Source: Turritopsis dohrnii
Taxonomy: Eukaryota; Cnidaria; Hydrozoa; Anthoathecata; Oceaniidae
Direction of reading: 5' to 3'
NCBI GenBank assembly: GCA_027922465.2
Contig: BQMF02000422.1
Span: 248,001 to 312,000 of the forward strand
Length of the DNA stretch: 64,000 nucleotides
Shown here: piece by piece, positions 44,761-56,697 of the stretch
How positions within the stretch are numbered: the stretch's first letter is position 1
Layout: each line of letters opens with the position of its first letter
The notes under the pieces: model-generated
Databases searched by the model: none
What the model was told of the DNA's origin: nothing
Seen by the model: only the letters and a program-made list of their open reading frames with translations
Translations under genes and position numbers: made by a program

Positions 44761-45533
44761 CTGTTTTCAACCATCTGCAATTGAGGTTTTAGTTGCGCTG
44801 CATAAATGCGATCTTGGTGTTGGGCATAGTACATATAAGCAGTGTTTTCGTCAATACAGTATTTTCCCAATATCCAAACTTCATGAGTGTGGGTACACAT
44901 CGTTAGGTTAGTGTATGTATATCCTTGATGTGTTAAGGTAATACATATATTGCTGGTACCATTGAGTTGTGGATCAAGCTGCATAGTAGTGACAGTTCTT
45001 GTAGATGCCAGGATAAATAACTGCATCATTTCTTTTACCCATTCAGCTGCTTGTACTATTATTTCCATTTTCTCAAAACATATAGTGGAGCCTACATGTA
45101 TAATCTGTCAAACAACTTGTGGAAGACTTTGGTTGTTTGTCCAACTATGTCTCCTCCACAAATATACATCTTGGGCAACTCTAAAAGGAATTTTCTTTAA
45201 GAGTTTCGGCTGTGGTTCGCTGTTTCTCCACTGTTGCAACGTATAGGAATTATTACGTTTCCCATACATGAGGAATTCTGACGGAAGATTTTGCTGGTTT
45301 GTCATCATATATATTTCTTCATTACCATTTATTTGTATGAACGTTCCGTGATTCACCAATTGTGTAACAGTCCACATATTTTGTTTCCAAGGACGAGGTA
45401 ATTGATTGGCTCAAAAACTAACCACGTTGGCTGTTATGTTTGGTGTTGAGACAAATGCCTGTTTGAAATTGGGTGTTATTTGTCCCGCAGTTACTGTTAC
45501 CAATGTTGCCAAGGTGACTGTTATATAGAGCAT
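44733..45533 (-). pseudogene. Signal-peptide-containing, possibly envelope-like, reading
   Basis: Begins at ATG 45533 with a hydrophobic leader (MLYITVTLATLVTVTAG) and continues, in one frame, through two TGA codons (45411-45413 and 45108-45110) to a stop at 44733. It contains several N-glycosylation sequons (NIT, NNS, NGT, NLT) and scattered Cys. The first TGA is present in both repeat copies. A one-base shift near 44760 would lead into the coiled-coil reading. The leader and sequons suggest a secreted or membrane glycoprotein; I recognise no fusion peptide or transmembrane anchor, so envelope identity is a guess. Confidence 0.4.
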
Positions 45534-45673
45534 GGATAACCAATTGTTGTTGTTTAATCTAACTGCTCCATTAGTGGCTTCCTCTGGATTTATCTGAATT
45601 TTCAGCTGTGACTTATAGCGCGGTGTCGAAGCTTTTGCGTTGATAGCTTTCTGGGCATTTTTGTGGCCTTGTC
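45183..45673 (-). repeat. 491-bp terminal direct repeat, right copy
   Basis: Matches 36346-36836 at 490 of 491 positions. Here its signal-peptide-like reading continues without interruption into the element body at 45182, whereas its pol-end reading has no upstream pol. This is the mirror image of the left copy, as expected for a circularly permuted or tandem unit. Confidence 0.95.
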
Positions 45674-46670
45674 GCCTCCCGGGATTTAGTAGATATCACC
45701 ATTTTGGTCCACAAATTGTGCTTTAATATTCCCACAACTTGTGTGTTTTGTAACACAATGTATCTTGTAATTAGTGATCAATGAAATATTTTTTGTTTGA
45801 CTTGGTCAGAAAAATATTTAAAGCAAACTTACCTATTTGCTTGCTATGGCATTAACATTACAATTCACTTTCTAAAGGAACACACTGAAACTTGAGATAC
45901 TTAACTGCTAAAAATTGTTAATTGCACATTTTATTGAGTTTTGGAAACTATAAAAATTAAACCATCCTCAAATATATGGGAATTGGTGCCTAAGATCAAT
46001 TAAAATGAAGTGAGACTTTTGTTTGTTAATATTCAACAATGACAAAGATCAGGACATGAGTAATGAAAAAACAAACAAACAGGCCATCCCTCTTGATTCT
46101 GAGAATTAATTGGGCACACAAGTTGTGTTAAAATTTTAATTTGCTTTATTCCTTATTACGGTAGCAGCGATAGCGAGTACCGTATTAAAACACCCGCGGA
46201 CTCCAACTACTCATCCTCCTCCTCCCGCCGAAATGGCAATTAGTGTGCGATTTAGAATCTGCGAGATTCCACTAGTAACACAATGTAAATTCTAATGAAT
46301 GAACGCAGTCTTCGAATTCTCAAAGGTTTTACATATCAAATGTTTTCTTTGATATTTTGTGACTCAATTGATAAAAGAATGAATATTAATCAAGTAGGTC
46401 TACATAAAAATGTAACTTTTAGTTACTTAAACTAGATGAAAATACTTTGATAGATGTGGTTTTTCTTGTTAGTAAAACTGATCAATTCAAACCTTATTAT
46501 TACCTCGTTTGTTAGCTATGCACTGTCTTTGTGCATTAAGGCCTTCAAAGATCTAGTTCAAAAAGGCAGTTATTTGTTCGAATTCAGTTTTGGTTTCATG
46601 AAATTATAATTTAAAATTTTTTTTTTTTAAGAAGTGCATTGCGTGTTTTTTTATACATGTGCTCTTAGGT
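45674..46670. other. Intron sequence, nothing recognised
   Basis: AT-rich. One short GC-richer patch (46160-46270, ACGGTAGCAGCGATAGCGAG...) looks like a repeat fragment but has no inverted partner in this window. Confidence 0.4.
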
Positions 46671-46674
46671 GTAT

Positions 46675-47022
46675 GTTACACGTATAATTTCACCCCGGGG
46701 TGAATTTTACCCCGGGGTGAGTTCAACCCTGTCTGTGAAGAAATCACTTTGCCTGTATACACATTATAGCCGGGGTGAAACACAACCCCAGGGCTTATTT
46801 CACCCCTGTTTATAAGACAGGGGCGAAATTCACCCCGGGGCGACTTGAGCATGATTTTGACGTGTATGCATAAAATTGCTTTCAAACCAAGTTTAAAATG
46901 TGCGCAACTCACCTTTTTATGCTGAATTTCACCCCGGTTTTTAACCTGCATGTATCGTGACAAAAATTTACCCCGGGCTGAAGTTTCGCCCCGGGGCAGT
47001 TTTCAACCCGCCTACGTGTAAC
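46675..47022. mobile_element. Foldback element full of CCCCGGGG palindromes
   Basis: GTTACACGTA (46675-46684) is inverted at 47013-47022. Inside are at least six copies of CACCCCGGGGTGAA-type palindromes or half-sites (for example 46692-46704, 46710-46721, 46835-46845, 46970-46997) in alternating orientation. No open frame. Strikingly G+C-rich islands in an AT-rich intron. Confidence 0.7.
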
Positions 47023-47681
47023 CGACCCCTTATAAAAAAATTTCTTATAAAAAAACATAGTTACACAGCTCACGCATGTATAATTTTTTTGTCTTTTAAT
47101 AAAATAATTTCTGGTGTTTTAGGATTAGACCCTATTTACACTAATTAAACTTTTAACAGTTTGTCGTTTTATGCCTGTTTTCCACCATTTATAAAAAACA
47201 AGCTTTAAGGAACTTTTTACTGTTTAGAACTTCGAGTAAATTTGCTGCTACCATTTTGCGCCATCTGGCTCTTGTTATGATTATAATCAGTCAAAATTTA
47301 TGTAATCAAAGCAAAATAATTCTTGAGTATTCTTATCATAATAAATCACGTCTTCCAATCTTATCAATCGAATTTCCATTAACTTTGGATGATTTAAATT
47401 TTCTTTCAGCCAGAAATAGGTAACAAGTATCTTTTAATTTTTTTCAGAATTTTTCATCAGAGATCCACTTTCAAAACTGAAACATCCATTGAAAGGAAAC
47501 TAACACTTTCATTTATGGTTATTAACAAGATTACGGCTGTATTTTATGTAGTTTAATTTATAGCTTCAAGTAGTTTTTTGTATCAAAAAAATATTTCATT
47601 AATTCTGAAGATCATTGATGGTGTTTTTACAAGAACAACCATGGGAGTATGCTTCATGGAACCAAACTTAAACTAACTTAC

Positions 47682-47753
47682 AACAATTTCAGCAAACTCT
47701 GTAATCTGGGTTCCAAAACCCGATTCATCAATTGGCTGTGTTTCATCAAAGTC
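47682..47753 (-). CDS. Acidic exon of the SET-recombinase gene
   Basis: 72 bp, acceptor TTTGGTTAG, donor GTT|GTAAGT, phase 0 on both sides. It encodes FDETQPIDESGFGTQITEF within 24 residues. Similar in style to the repeated acidic exons at 34-35 kb. Confidence 0.55.
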
Positions 47754-48960
47754 CTAACCAAAACAATGTTTAGAAAAAGTGTATTCATGTTATTGTTAAA
47801 TGTTGATAGTTATGAATGATATTGGCAATTAACACTTTTCTTGATAACTTTGATAACTTTCAAATAACTTTCATTTATTGATTTTATTCAAATGATTACT
47901 CCCTTTATCAGAAAATGTGTAAATTTTTAATTCCTTGCACTATCCTGTCTCCTGTCATGAATTAAAATTTATATATCAAATCCATGCAAGAATCACAAAT
48001 ATATAGTAAAAACAATAAGAAAAACCTGAGTACTTGAGGTAGGTTGACTTTCGGAAGTGTACAATTTCTATATAAGAATAGATCTATATTAATTAACTAA
48101 ATACCTACACAAAGTAATTTGCCTTAAAATTAACAAGACTATCAATTTCAAATATGTGACAAGACCCAAAGATCTGAGTAAAAACTTCACGAAATGTTAA
48201 CTGAACATACAAGATCTTAATGAAAGAAATAAAGGAAACTTGCCACCCACTGAATTTTGAAACTTCTATTCAAGGATATATAGTAGCTTAAAACATGTTT
48301 TTCTTCTCAATCAAACCTCTCAATCTCAGTTTTACAATCAATCAATCAAACTTCTTAATCTCAATCTTTGTTGGATGTGTCATGGTGTTTTGATTGCTGA
48401 TAATAGTTATGTTTTTTAGAAATTCTGCATCACAATCAATGTTTGCTTCTTTTATTAATCTTATTCAAATCCATTTCTACTAACTCAATCTACAGGGAAG
48501 AATTAAAACTAACAGACGTGTCACAGTGTTCCAAATCTGCAAAGCTACATTATTCTATCCTATGACTTTTAAACTGAAAAAAGAAGAAACCCATACTACA
48601 GCTACTTGTGCAAAACACACAAAAGAGGACTTTAATCCTAAAGAAACCATTTTTCTTCACTTAATGAAGAAAAAAATAATTATGATATTCACAGGACAAA
48701 AACTTTATAAGATGCCACTTTGAATTGTATACACTATGCCATGTGTTTGTAATCATTTTAACTGCCTCAATACTTTCACATGAAAGGAGTCTTGTCCAGC
48801 TCAGATAATGTTTTGCTTTGTGAAAGAGCTAGACTGATTCCAAGTCTATAAGTTAAATTTGGGAATGTCTGATACAGAGTTGTTTTAATAACATGATTTA
48901 TATTAATTGTTCACATCATTATGGACATAAACACTTCAAGATTTGATTACAGTCCTAATT
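47754..48960. other. Intron sequence, nothing recognised
   Basis: AT-rich with short frames only. A 65-codon plus reading (48526-48723) has no family signature. Confidence 0.45.
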
Positions 48961-50062
48961 CAGGCCTTGTCAGGAGAGGTGTGCGATCGCACTCGCACAC
49001 CCCCACACACGCCTGAATTCTTCGAGGCGTGCGGTTGTTCGCACGCCTGTTTTAACGTTTTTTATATGTGGCGTGCGATCGACCGCACGCCTGAAATTTT
49101 GTATGTCTGCCTAATCTTTTACAGACAAGTGGGGGACGTTTAAACTTGTGAACCCCAAACACAAGGACTGGCGTCAATTCATTAAAGGTTGACTCTCGCA
49201 GTCTTAACTTTTCTTGTCTGATAATGTTTAAACCTGAAGTCCTCTGTGGCTAGAGAATAAATCTTTCAATAAGAGAACTAGTGGGGTCGTCAAAGTATAA
49301 GAAACGCAGACAAGCAATCTGTTCACGAACGCATTTGATCATACATGTAATTAACAATTATGAAGGAAAATTGCGCTTTCATTATCTTTGATCTTTTGAG
49401 AAAAGAAATGAAAATTCATTCATTATCAAACATTGATCGACTGCACAACATAAAAATGTTTCTTCGATAACTTTTGAAAAAAATTATCATTCATTTTAAG
49501 ACGTCACGATAGTATTCCCAAAAGCTGTCAGCTGTCTTTGAAAATATTTAAGCACGAGAAGAAAAAAATTTTACGTGCTCCATTCGAAAAAATATCTATA
49601 AGCAAAGACAGGTGACAATTTCTGTTTCAATATTGCGAAACATGCTGCAACGTGATGTGATATAAATTGGTAAACACGTTTTCGAATGTAAATTTCATAT
49701 TCGACTTTTTCAATAACACACGAAAGAAATTATGTATCTCTTTTCGTCGTGGTCGATAACGTCATCGAAAACTTCTTTTCAAGAAGATTAATAAATAGAA
49801 AACCTTTTTTCATGAACAAGATTAATAACAGCCTTTTTGATATACAACTGGTACTTTAAAGTAAACAAATATTTAAATAAATTCCGCTGCGTCTAGACAG
49901 TGCCAGCTGTCTTTTTACGTTACAAGAACGAATGTATATAATCTTTTTAAGCTTCGCACTCCATCACACGCCTAAAAATTAGATGGCGTGCGATCATTTT
50001 GAAGTTTTAAATTCAGGCGTGCGGTAGTCGCACGCCGCCCTTTTTCTTCCTGACAAGGCCTG
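48961..50062. mobile_element. Non-autonomous hAT-like element with internal GCGTGCG palindromes
   Basis: CAGGCCTTGTCAGGA (48961-48975) is inverted at 50048-50062. TAATT flanks both sides (48956-48960 and 50063-50067). Near each end are clusters of GCGTGCGATCG / GCACGCCTGA palindromes (48980-49100 and 49965-50035). No transposase. CAGGCCT and the TAATT target duplication match the autonomous hAT element at 52910-56697, which may supply transposase. Confidence 0.8.
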
Positions 50063-51104
50063 TAATTGCTTCTTCTGATTTTCCTTTCATTCATATTTTT
50101 TACTAATTTTAATGACAATCTATACACATACATTACACAGAACAAGCATTTGCAGCAAAAACAAGGAGTTTGTTTTAAGTGCAAAGGTAGGAAAAGTCTT
50201 AAAATCAACTAAATTATTGGACAAGTAAAGAAAAAACAGAAATAAGAAGTTCAAAAATACATACAATGATAGTGAAATTAGTACATATGTCGTTTTCATC
50301 AATAAAAATTGATTCCTATAATAAAAAAACACCATCACAAAAAATCCAAAGCAGAAAAATGATGATATAAATTAAAGCATGTGCTAGGAGGACCATATCG
50401 TACAAAAGTGGAGTGAAAAAATTCTGACTGTCAAAATTACTGTCCATTTCACAACTGTATAACAGTGTAAAACCATTCATTGCTTCTAATACTTACTAAC
50501 AGAGAATTTAGGGGCAAATATTTGAAGAATGAATGACATTTTGAGTCTGTAACTAGTGATGGATAGGGTAACAAACATCTGTGGGGAAAGAGATTTAGAT
50601 AGGGACCTATGATTTCATTAAAATAATTGATCCACAATACATCCAGAAGGTCATAACAAAATGATCCATTACATTTTTATCATTCATTCAAGCTTTACAA
50701 GGTGCACCTTTGCAATAGCTACTTAAAAATTACATTATCATACGTTATGATAAGGAGAAGGCATACTGAAAGCTGTATATATCCATATACAACAAATGAC
50801 ACTGCTTTGCTGGATGTTTAAATTATATTCTGTGTGAAGAGAGATAATGTTAACAGTTACTTATGTAGATGGTTAAAGTGAGTAAATGAGCTCCTCATAA
50901 TTTTGCTTAAGCAAGTGCACTTGCATAGCTTGAACAATTTAAGTTATTGTTTAATTTTTTTCATTACTTCTTCATCATCATCAGAAACAATCTTCAAGAT
51001 CATAAAAATTTCATTGTTGACAAGACCCAGCAAACATTGATTATTTTATATCAATGTAACTGAGTTCTAACAATTCAACAATATCAGACAGTGAAAGTAA
51101 GTAC
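50063..51104. other. Intron sequence, nothing recognised
   Basis: AT-rich, short frames only, no terminal repeats seen. Confidence 0.45.
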
Positions 51105-51179
51105 CAGAAGAGAAGTCGATTCTTTTTTTCTTGAATCCTTCCTTGGACTTTTCCTTGCATTCTTCCATTGCTCTTTTTC
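51105..51179 (-). CDS. Basic linker exon after the SET domain
   Basis: 75 bp, acceptor TTTTCCTGCAG, donor TCTG|GTACTT, phase 0 on both sides. It encodes EKEQWKNARKSPRKDSRKKE within 25 residues, a Lys/Arg-rich stretch that directly follows the SET exon end EWHAK. Confidence 0.6.
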
Positions 51180-52270
51180 CTGCAAGAAAAGAAGTCTTAA
51201 ACATTTCTTTTGCTTAAAATGACTGTTGTAAAACTGAAAAATTAGTATTCCATATGATTTGTAATACATGCACATTCTGTTATGTTTTTTTTCAATCATG
51301 CTGATATTAATTCAAAATTCAAAATTCAAAACACCTGAAATTCATTCTTTTAAATTTTATTTTGTTTATTTCCCAACTGCAAGTTGTAAATAAGCAAAAC
51401 TTACGTCTGCACAAAGAAAAACTATAAAAATGAATTCAGAAAGCATTATTCCTTCCTGGATTAATTCAACATCAGCTACAGGTAAAGTTGATGAATAAAG
51501 TTTTTACAAAATAAATGTTTACTGAAATTTGACCAGCACCAAACTTTTATATTGAAAATGTTAAAACTATTGTCAAACCTGCATAAAGTGACCACTTACA
51601 GAACAAAAATGTTAAGAATAGGTATTTTCAAATAAGTAACATTTTTTATGATTATTATAGAGGGAAGCATAATTTTCAATTTAAAATAACAGTCTTCTTA
51701 TTTTCAGGATTGCACTCCAACTTAATTTGAAGAGTTTCAGGAAAATACAGAAACATTTTGCAACTTTTGAGTATAAATTAAATTCTTAAATCTTCATTGA
51801 CATTAAGGAGTATGTGTTGTTTAGATAGTAATATTTGTTTATACAATTTACCAGCTGTGTGAAAAGGCCTATCCAAATTTTAATCTTAGGTTTGTTTCAC
51901 TTTTGTTATTATGAATTTTTCATTCCTGTTCAATATCAATTGAGAAGTGAAAAGTGAATTGCTTTGGGTGAAGTGACAAGGAGCCAAAATGTTAATTGAT
52001 ATATAAACATAAACACGTTCGTTGGTCGCATAACTTATTTCAAATGATAAGGAAGAAAAATGTGCCAAATAGACTGAGTTAATTAATATAGTTATGAAAC
52101 TATTCTTTTTTGCAACCATAGTTTTTGTACCCCTATCGAAGCTCAGATGTTGAAAATGTTGTTAATTTAGTACTACTCAGTATTGGTAAACCAGTATGAG
52201 GAAATCTTTGTTTGAAACACTTTGATCAAAGGGCTTGTTTTATTGCATTCTTCAAGCCTGATTTTGACTA
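51180..52270. other. Intron sequence, nothing recognised
   Basis: AT-rich. A short AATTCAAA tandem occurs near 51310-51330. No coding or mobile signature. Confidence 0.45.
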
Positions 52271-52831
52271 TCTACTTATACTAATCCGCGTGCATGTGTA
52301 ACACATTTAACTTAGAGAGTGTTGTGTTTTTGCTTTTTTAATGGTGAAAATCTTCTTAATTGTGGTCATAAAGCAACAGTTCGCCCACGCAAGACACATT
52401 CATGATAAGTATAATAGCACGTGGCATTTGACGTCAGATGTTTTTATGATCATGGGGAATCATTGCATTGCATCGAACGCAACGTTTTTGGGGAAATATC
52501 TCAAGAACAAATAGGGATAACTGACGTTTTTTAGGGTTCGCGATACGGGTGATAGGGTGACGCATCATTTGGGCCTAAACTTAATTTGGTACTGCGGATA
52601 TGACGTCATTAAAATCTTTAATCCACGATATCTCTGTAATGGTTGATCCTAGCGAAACGATCCCATACATTTTTTTGCTCAGTTTTTCAAGCTCTACAAC
52701 ATGGGTACATTTTCCATTTCCAATTCTATAATGGAAATTTTCGTCACGGGGTACACACACGGGAACACGTTGTATTTCTGCAGATTCTTTTCGAAATTAT
52801 AGCCGTAAAAAACTTTTACGCGAGTTACTAG
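52271..52831 (+). mobile_element. Short non-autonomous Helitron E, 561 bp
   Basis: Starts TCTACTTATACTAATCCGCG after A and ends CTAG before T. A terminal hairpin (CGTAAAA / TTTTACG, 52804-52820) lies 7 bases before the CTAG. Its 3' half is the reverse complement of text near 15360-15490 in Helitron B. This is the cleanest copy for defining both ends of the family. Confidence 0.85.
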
Positions 52832-52909
52832 TATATACCTATTATTCTTGTATCTCAATACTTATGAAACCATCTAGTGATTCAATGATCATTGATTCAA
52901 CGGTAATTT

Positions 52910-55900
52910 CAGGCCTCCCAGCAAAAATTATTGTCAATTATTTAGGAAATTAGGATAATTTTTAGCCCAAAATTAGGAAAAATTAGGACCAAAATAGGGT
53001 AAAAATTAGGAAAATTAGGAAAAAATATACTGCTGATTTGAAACAAACTCAAAGTGACACGGGGTGTCTATCTTTCAGATAAACTCTATTTCATCATAAT
53101 AATATATTAATATCTATAGAAAATGAAATATTGTTAAAACATAATATCAACAAAATCTTCAGGTATAGGCAATGTTCGCAGAAGTATTATTAATGAAACA
53201 AACACCAAGAAAAACACAAACAATATTAACAGTTTCTCAAGAAAAGTGCAAAGTAAGGTATTTAACAAGAATAGCACTATAGGCATGAGCCAGCTTTTGA
53301 ACATGTTGTGAAAATACATGTAACTTAGCAACAGTTTTAATGATTTTTTTCCACACAAAAAACTTTCCATAAAACTTCTGATTGTAAGCGAAATACTAAG
53401 AACAAAAAAATAACATAAAGTTTATGACTTGGTTAACAGTAAAGGATTCAGATTGATGTTAACATAACTTTTGTTTCTTGGCAAGTAATGCCTCTAGGGT
53501 TGTTTCGAGTTTCCTTTTACGTTCCAAAGTCATGTCTATCAGTGCATGTGCTTTGCATATCTGTTCCCTCACTAGCACAGGTGATTTAAGGGCAGTTGAA
53601 ATATCCTTGTTTGCATCGTCTAAGGTAGTTTCTAGTTGTTTGATGCAATCTTTTGTATACTCAATATCTTGATTCAACTTACATTTTCTCATTTCCCTAT
53701 CAACTTGGTCTGCCTTCTCTTCTTCCTCGCGTTTCTTGGCCTGTTCAAGTAGTTTATGCTTTCTTTCGAGCTCTTTTTGAGCTTCTAAGAATGCTTGATA
53801 ACGTTTGTATGCCTCATTCACAGACCTTAACAGGCCCTTTGTTATCTTGAAATTTTCTACTCCACTAACGTTGCACAGTTCATCTTTAACCAGCCTCAGT
53901 GCAACAATTGTTTCTTCTTTAATTGAATTCCCATGAACGGAAAGAATATATTTATTGATTGAAAAGCCACGTTCAGGTACTACATTTCCATGACTCAGGC
54001 TTAAAACTGCTTTGACGAGTGCAAATAATTGCTGGTATTTCAATACACCTCCCTCATTCGTCATTTGGCCTACGGTATTCCAAAAAGAATCTACTCTAAC
54101 ATATTTGCTTGCAGGCCTTTCATCTTTATACAAACCACAAGACTTCAGCGCATAATCCCAGTAAGAATTCTGAGACCCTTGTTTCTTTAAAGCATTATTT
54201 TCATCTACAAGGTATGCAGAGCGTGGGAGTTCCTCTAATTGATACATTGTCCACTGATGTCTCACCAAATCAACAATTTCTGGGTTCGACTTCTGAGTGT
54301 TGAAAACTTGTTGAGCCTTGGGACCAAATATTTTGGTGATCTTGAGTGCAAGATTTGAGATTGCGCTTTTAGAGGCTGGTTTGTTTCTTTTCTCTGGATG
54401 CAGGTACTGTGCATACTCAATTACCTTGTTATTGAATGGTAAATTTTCTTGCAAATATGTTACAGCACAAACATAGCTCTTTAGACAATGTGACCGGAAT
54501 GATGTTACCTTTTCATTGTCAGCAATTCCATCCAATATTACCTTTGCCTTAGTTCCTACATCTACGAAAGACTTTGACTTCAAACTTTCCTTTTTGCTCA
54601 AATCCAAGGTAACAAGGGTTGAAACTGGTTTGATCGATTGACTAGTACCATTGGTATCAAACAGTGATTTTTTGTTGACAAAATTTTTCATTAAATCAAT
54701 CAAAAGGGTGCTCATGCCACTGTAAAGCAAATGAATTAATGGCTCTTCTGATTGGAATTTCAGCAAAAAACTTTCGTACTGATGTGATAGATATGCCGCA
54801 AATGACAAATATCCAAAGGCTAGATCATTCTTGAGGACTTCCACAATTTGCTTATAGCGCTTCGTGTTCATAACAGTTTGTTTAAATTCCTTCTGCTTTG
54901 GAAGAAATTCAAGAAAGTATTCCTTCAAGTTTGGCCATTGCTCCATTATTCTCACCAGAACATATTTCATTGTTAGCCAGCGAACAGAAGAATGTCGTAG
55001 TACATACTCTGCAGCGACTTCTGTGACATCTTCAAGGTTTCGGTAATCTTCCCTCCGTGCACTTGACAGTTTGAAGAAGCCATGTAAATTCACAGCAAAA
55101 TTGTCAAGGTCAATAGGGAGTTGGAGTACACCTTTTTTAAAAGAGGTGTGCACCTTGTGAAGGGTGCAAGTGTCGAGATCAAGAAGTGACTTGTTTAATT
55201 TTTCTTTAAGCATCTCATTTACATCTTTCTGGAACTTCAGATTTACATTAGGTCCATCCATACCAAAGTGGAGAAGGTAGGATGAGTCCCAGCCCATTTG
55301 ATTTTCAAAATCTTGAAAATGCTCGACCAACTGTTCACTTGTACAATGACCTACGAATAGTGAGCCACAGTACCTAAAAGTATAAAAATATTCAGAAAAT
55401 TAAAAAATTTATGCTTCGATGTAAACACTTTGAAGCCTCAACGAACTTAATTGTTGTGACCGGGTAGAAAGCAGTGAATTTTGTAAATGAAAACGGTTGC
55501 TAGAAAATTTGATACAAACCTATTGACAATCAACTTTTTAGTATTTGACCAGAACTGAACATAGCCATCATACTGTTTTTTGATCTGCGACGTAGTTGTT
55601 TCATCAAATTTGAACGTGAATGGCTGGCAGTTGAAGTCGTCAATCATTTGCTTACGAACATGAGGGGCAATACCGAACTGGATGACATACTTTGTTTTCG
55701 TTTCTCCTTGTTGATAGTTCTGAGCTATTTTCGAATCTGGAAACATTCTCCTAAATTTATCATTGTCTCCACTTGTACTGGCAAACGAATAATTAGAATG
55801 TACTACATCCAATGCCTGCAATGTTTCTGCATTCAAAACTTGTTCTCCAAATGACAAAGCCGAACTCTCTTGTGATAAAACAACATTATTTTCTCTGGAA

Positions 55901-56697
55901 ACAAGAACTCTCTGAGATGTCTTTCCTGATAACAACTTCTCTTTCTCCTTGTGTGAAACTGTACTTGCATGTGCTTTTACCTGAGACAGTCCAGAATTAT
56001 CAATACGAAAAGCTACACCACATACTTTGCAAAACGCACTATTTTCAGTCTTGTCTTTCTTAATCCAGCTGAATTGACTTTCCCAAGCAGTACGATAACT
56101 AACTTTCTTTTTACTCATTATTCTTATTACTTTCCAATTTAAATGTAATTCAGATTTTTATTGAATGTCATCCAGTACTTCTAAGATACCTTGATTACAC
56201 TGTTAATAGTTCTCATTACACACCAGTGAACAATAATTGCAAGAAGGATACAAAAAACAAAACACTGCATTGCTAAATGTATGAGTGAAAGCAGAATGTT
56301 AGAATAAACAAATTTTACAAATCCTTGAATTCACATGTCATTATGAGAAGAAAAATATCTGATCATTGTATGAAAAATCAACCAAAAAACAGTCTCCTTT
56401 CCTAGGTTTTGATTAAATAGGAAAGCTAAAATAATACACAAATAAAGCTCAAAATGATGGTTTAACACTAAAACAAAACAGGTGTCCATCGCTATTGTTA
56501 TAGAATATGCAGGTGCATCATTCTTAATGCATTTGACTGCTAAAATAAAAATTGTGTTAGAATAAACATCATGCTCATAATGGCAAAAAGTAGGAAATTT
56601 AGGACAAATCCCTTCAAAATTAGGATAATTATTACCATTTTTCTGAAAAGCTTAAAAATTAGGAAAATTAGGAAAATTAGGACCGCTGGGAGGCCTG
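52910..56697. mobile_element. hAT transposon with intact gene
   Basis: CAGGCCTCCCAGC (52910-52922) is inverted at 56685-56697. TAATTT flanks both sides (52904-52909 and 56698-56703). Subterminal arrays of TTAGGAAAATTAGGA occur at both ends (52945-53030 and 56580-56685), a typical transposase-binding arrangement. It contains one two-exon minus-strand gene without breaks. Located in the intron between the SET exon and the basic linker exon of the host gene. Confidence 0.9.
53459..56118 (-). CDS. hAT-family transposase-like protein, 837 residues
   Basis: Exon 1 56118-55520, exon 2 55373-53459, intron 146 bp (GTTTGT...TAAAAGTACCTTTTAG-type acceptor before 55373). The frame is open throughout. 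The N-terminus has a BED/U1-like zinc finger (FCKVCGVAF then HASTVSHK, about residues 29-57). FTFKFDETTTSQIKKQYDG carries the first catalytic Asp, FGMDGPNVNLKF the second acidic region, and SSVRWLTMKYVL the conserved RW. The C-terminal part has the dimerisation-like EERGFSINK-type region (VVPERGFSINKYIL) and a long Glu/Lys coiled coil at the end (about 700-830). This coiled coil replaces the usual short hAT C-terminus. The inverted repeats around it suggest it is still a transposon gene rather than a domesticated one. Confidence 0.85.

Larger units (their letters stand above)
36346..45673 (-). mobile_element. Endogenous virus-like retroelement without a recognisable integrase, terminally redundant
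   Basis: One 8837-bp period plus a 491-bp repeat at each end. Minus-strand order: signal-peptide-like reading, coiled-coil protein, Gag with zinc knuckles, retropepsin, reverse transcriptase, RNase H, dUTPase, degenerate second dUTPase, unassigned region, RNase H-like domain, then again the signal-peptide-like start. I see no HHCC zinc domain, no DDE core and no tyrosine recombinase. The end repeats do not start TG or end CA, lie partly in coding sequence, and have no primer-binding site or polypurine tract beside them. No target duplication is visible. Several single in-frame stops and a frame change mean this copy is not functional. It lies in an intron of the SET-recombinase gene. Confidence 0.8.

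Noticed and set aside
36346..45673. Ordinary Ty3/gypsy LTR retrotransposon with 491-bp LTRs
   Set aside because: The repeats are coding, do not begin TG or end CA, have no primer-binding site or polypurine tract next to them and no target duplication, and I see no integrase. It remains possible if those features have decayed.
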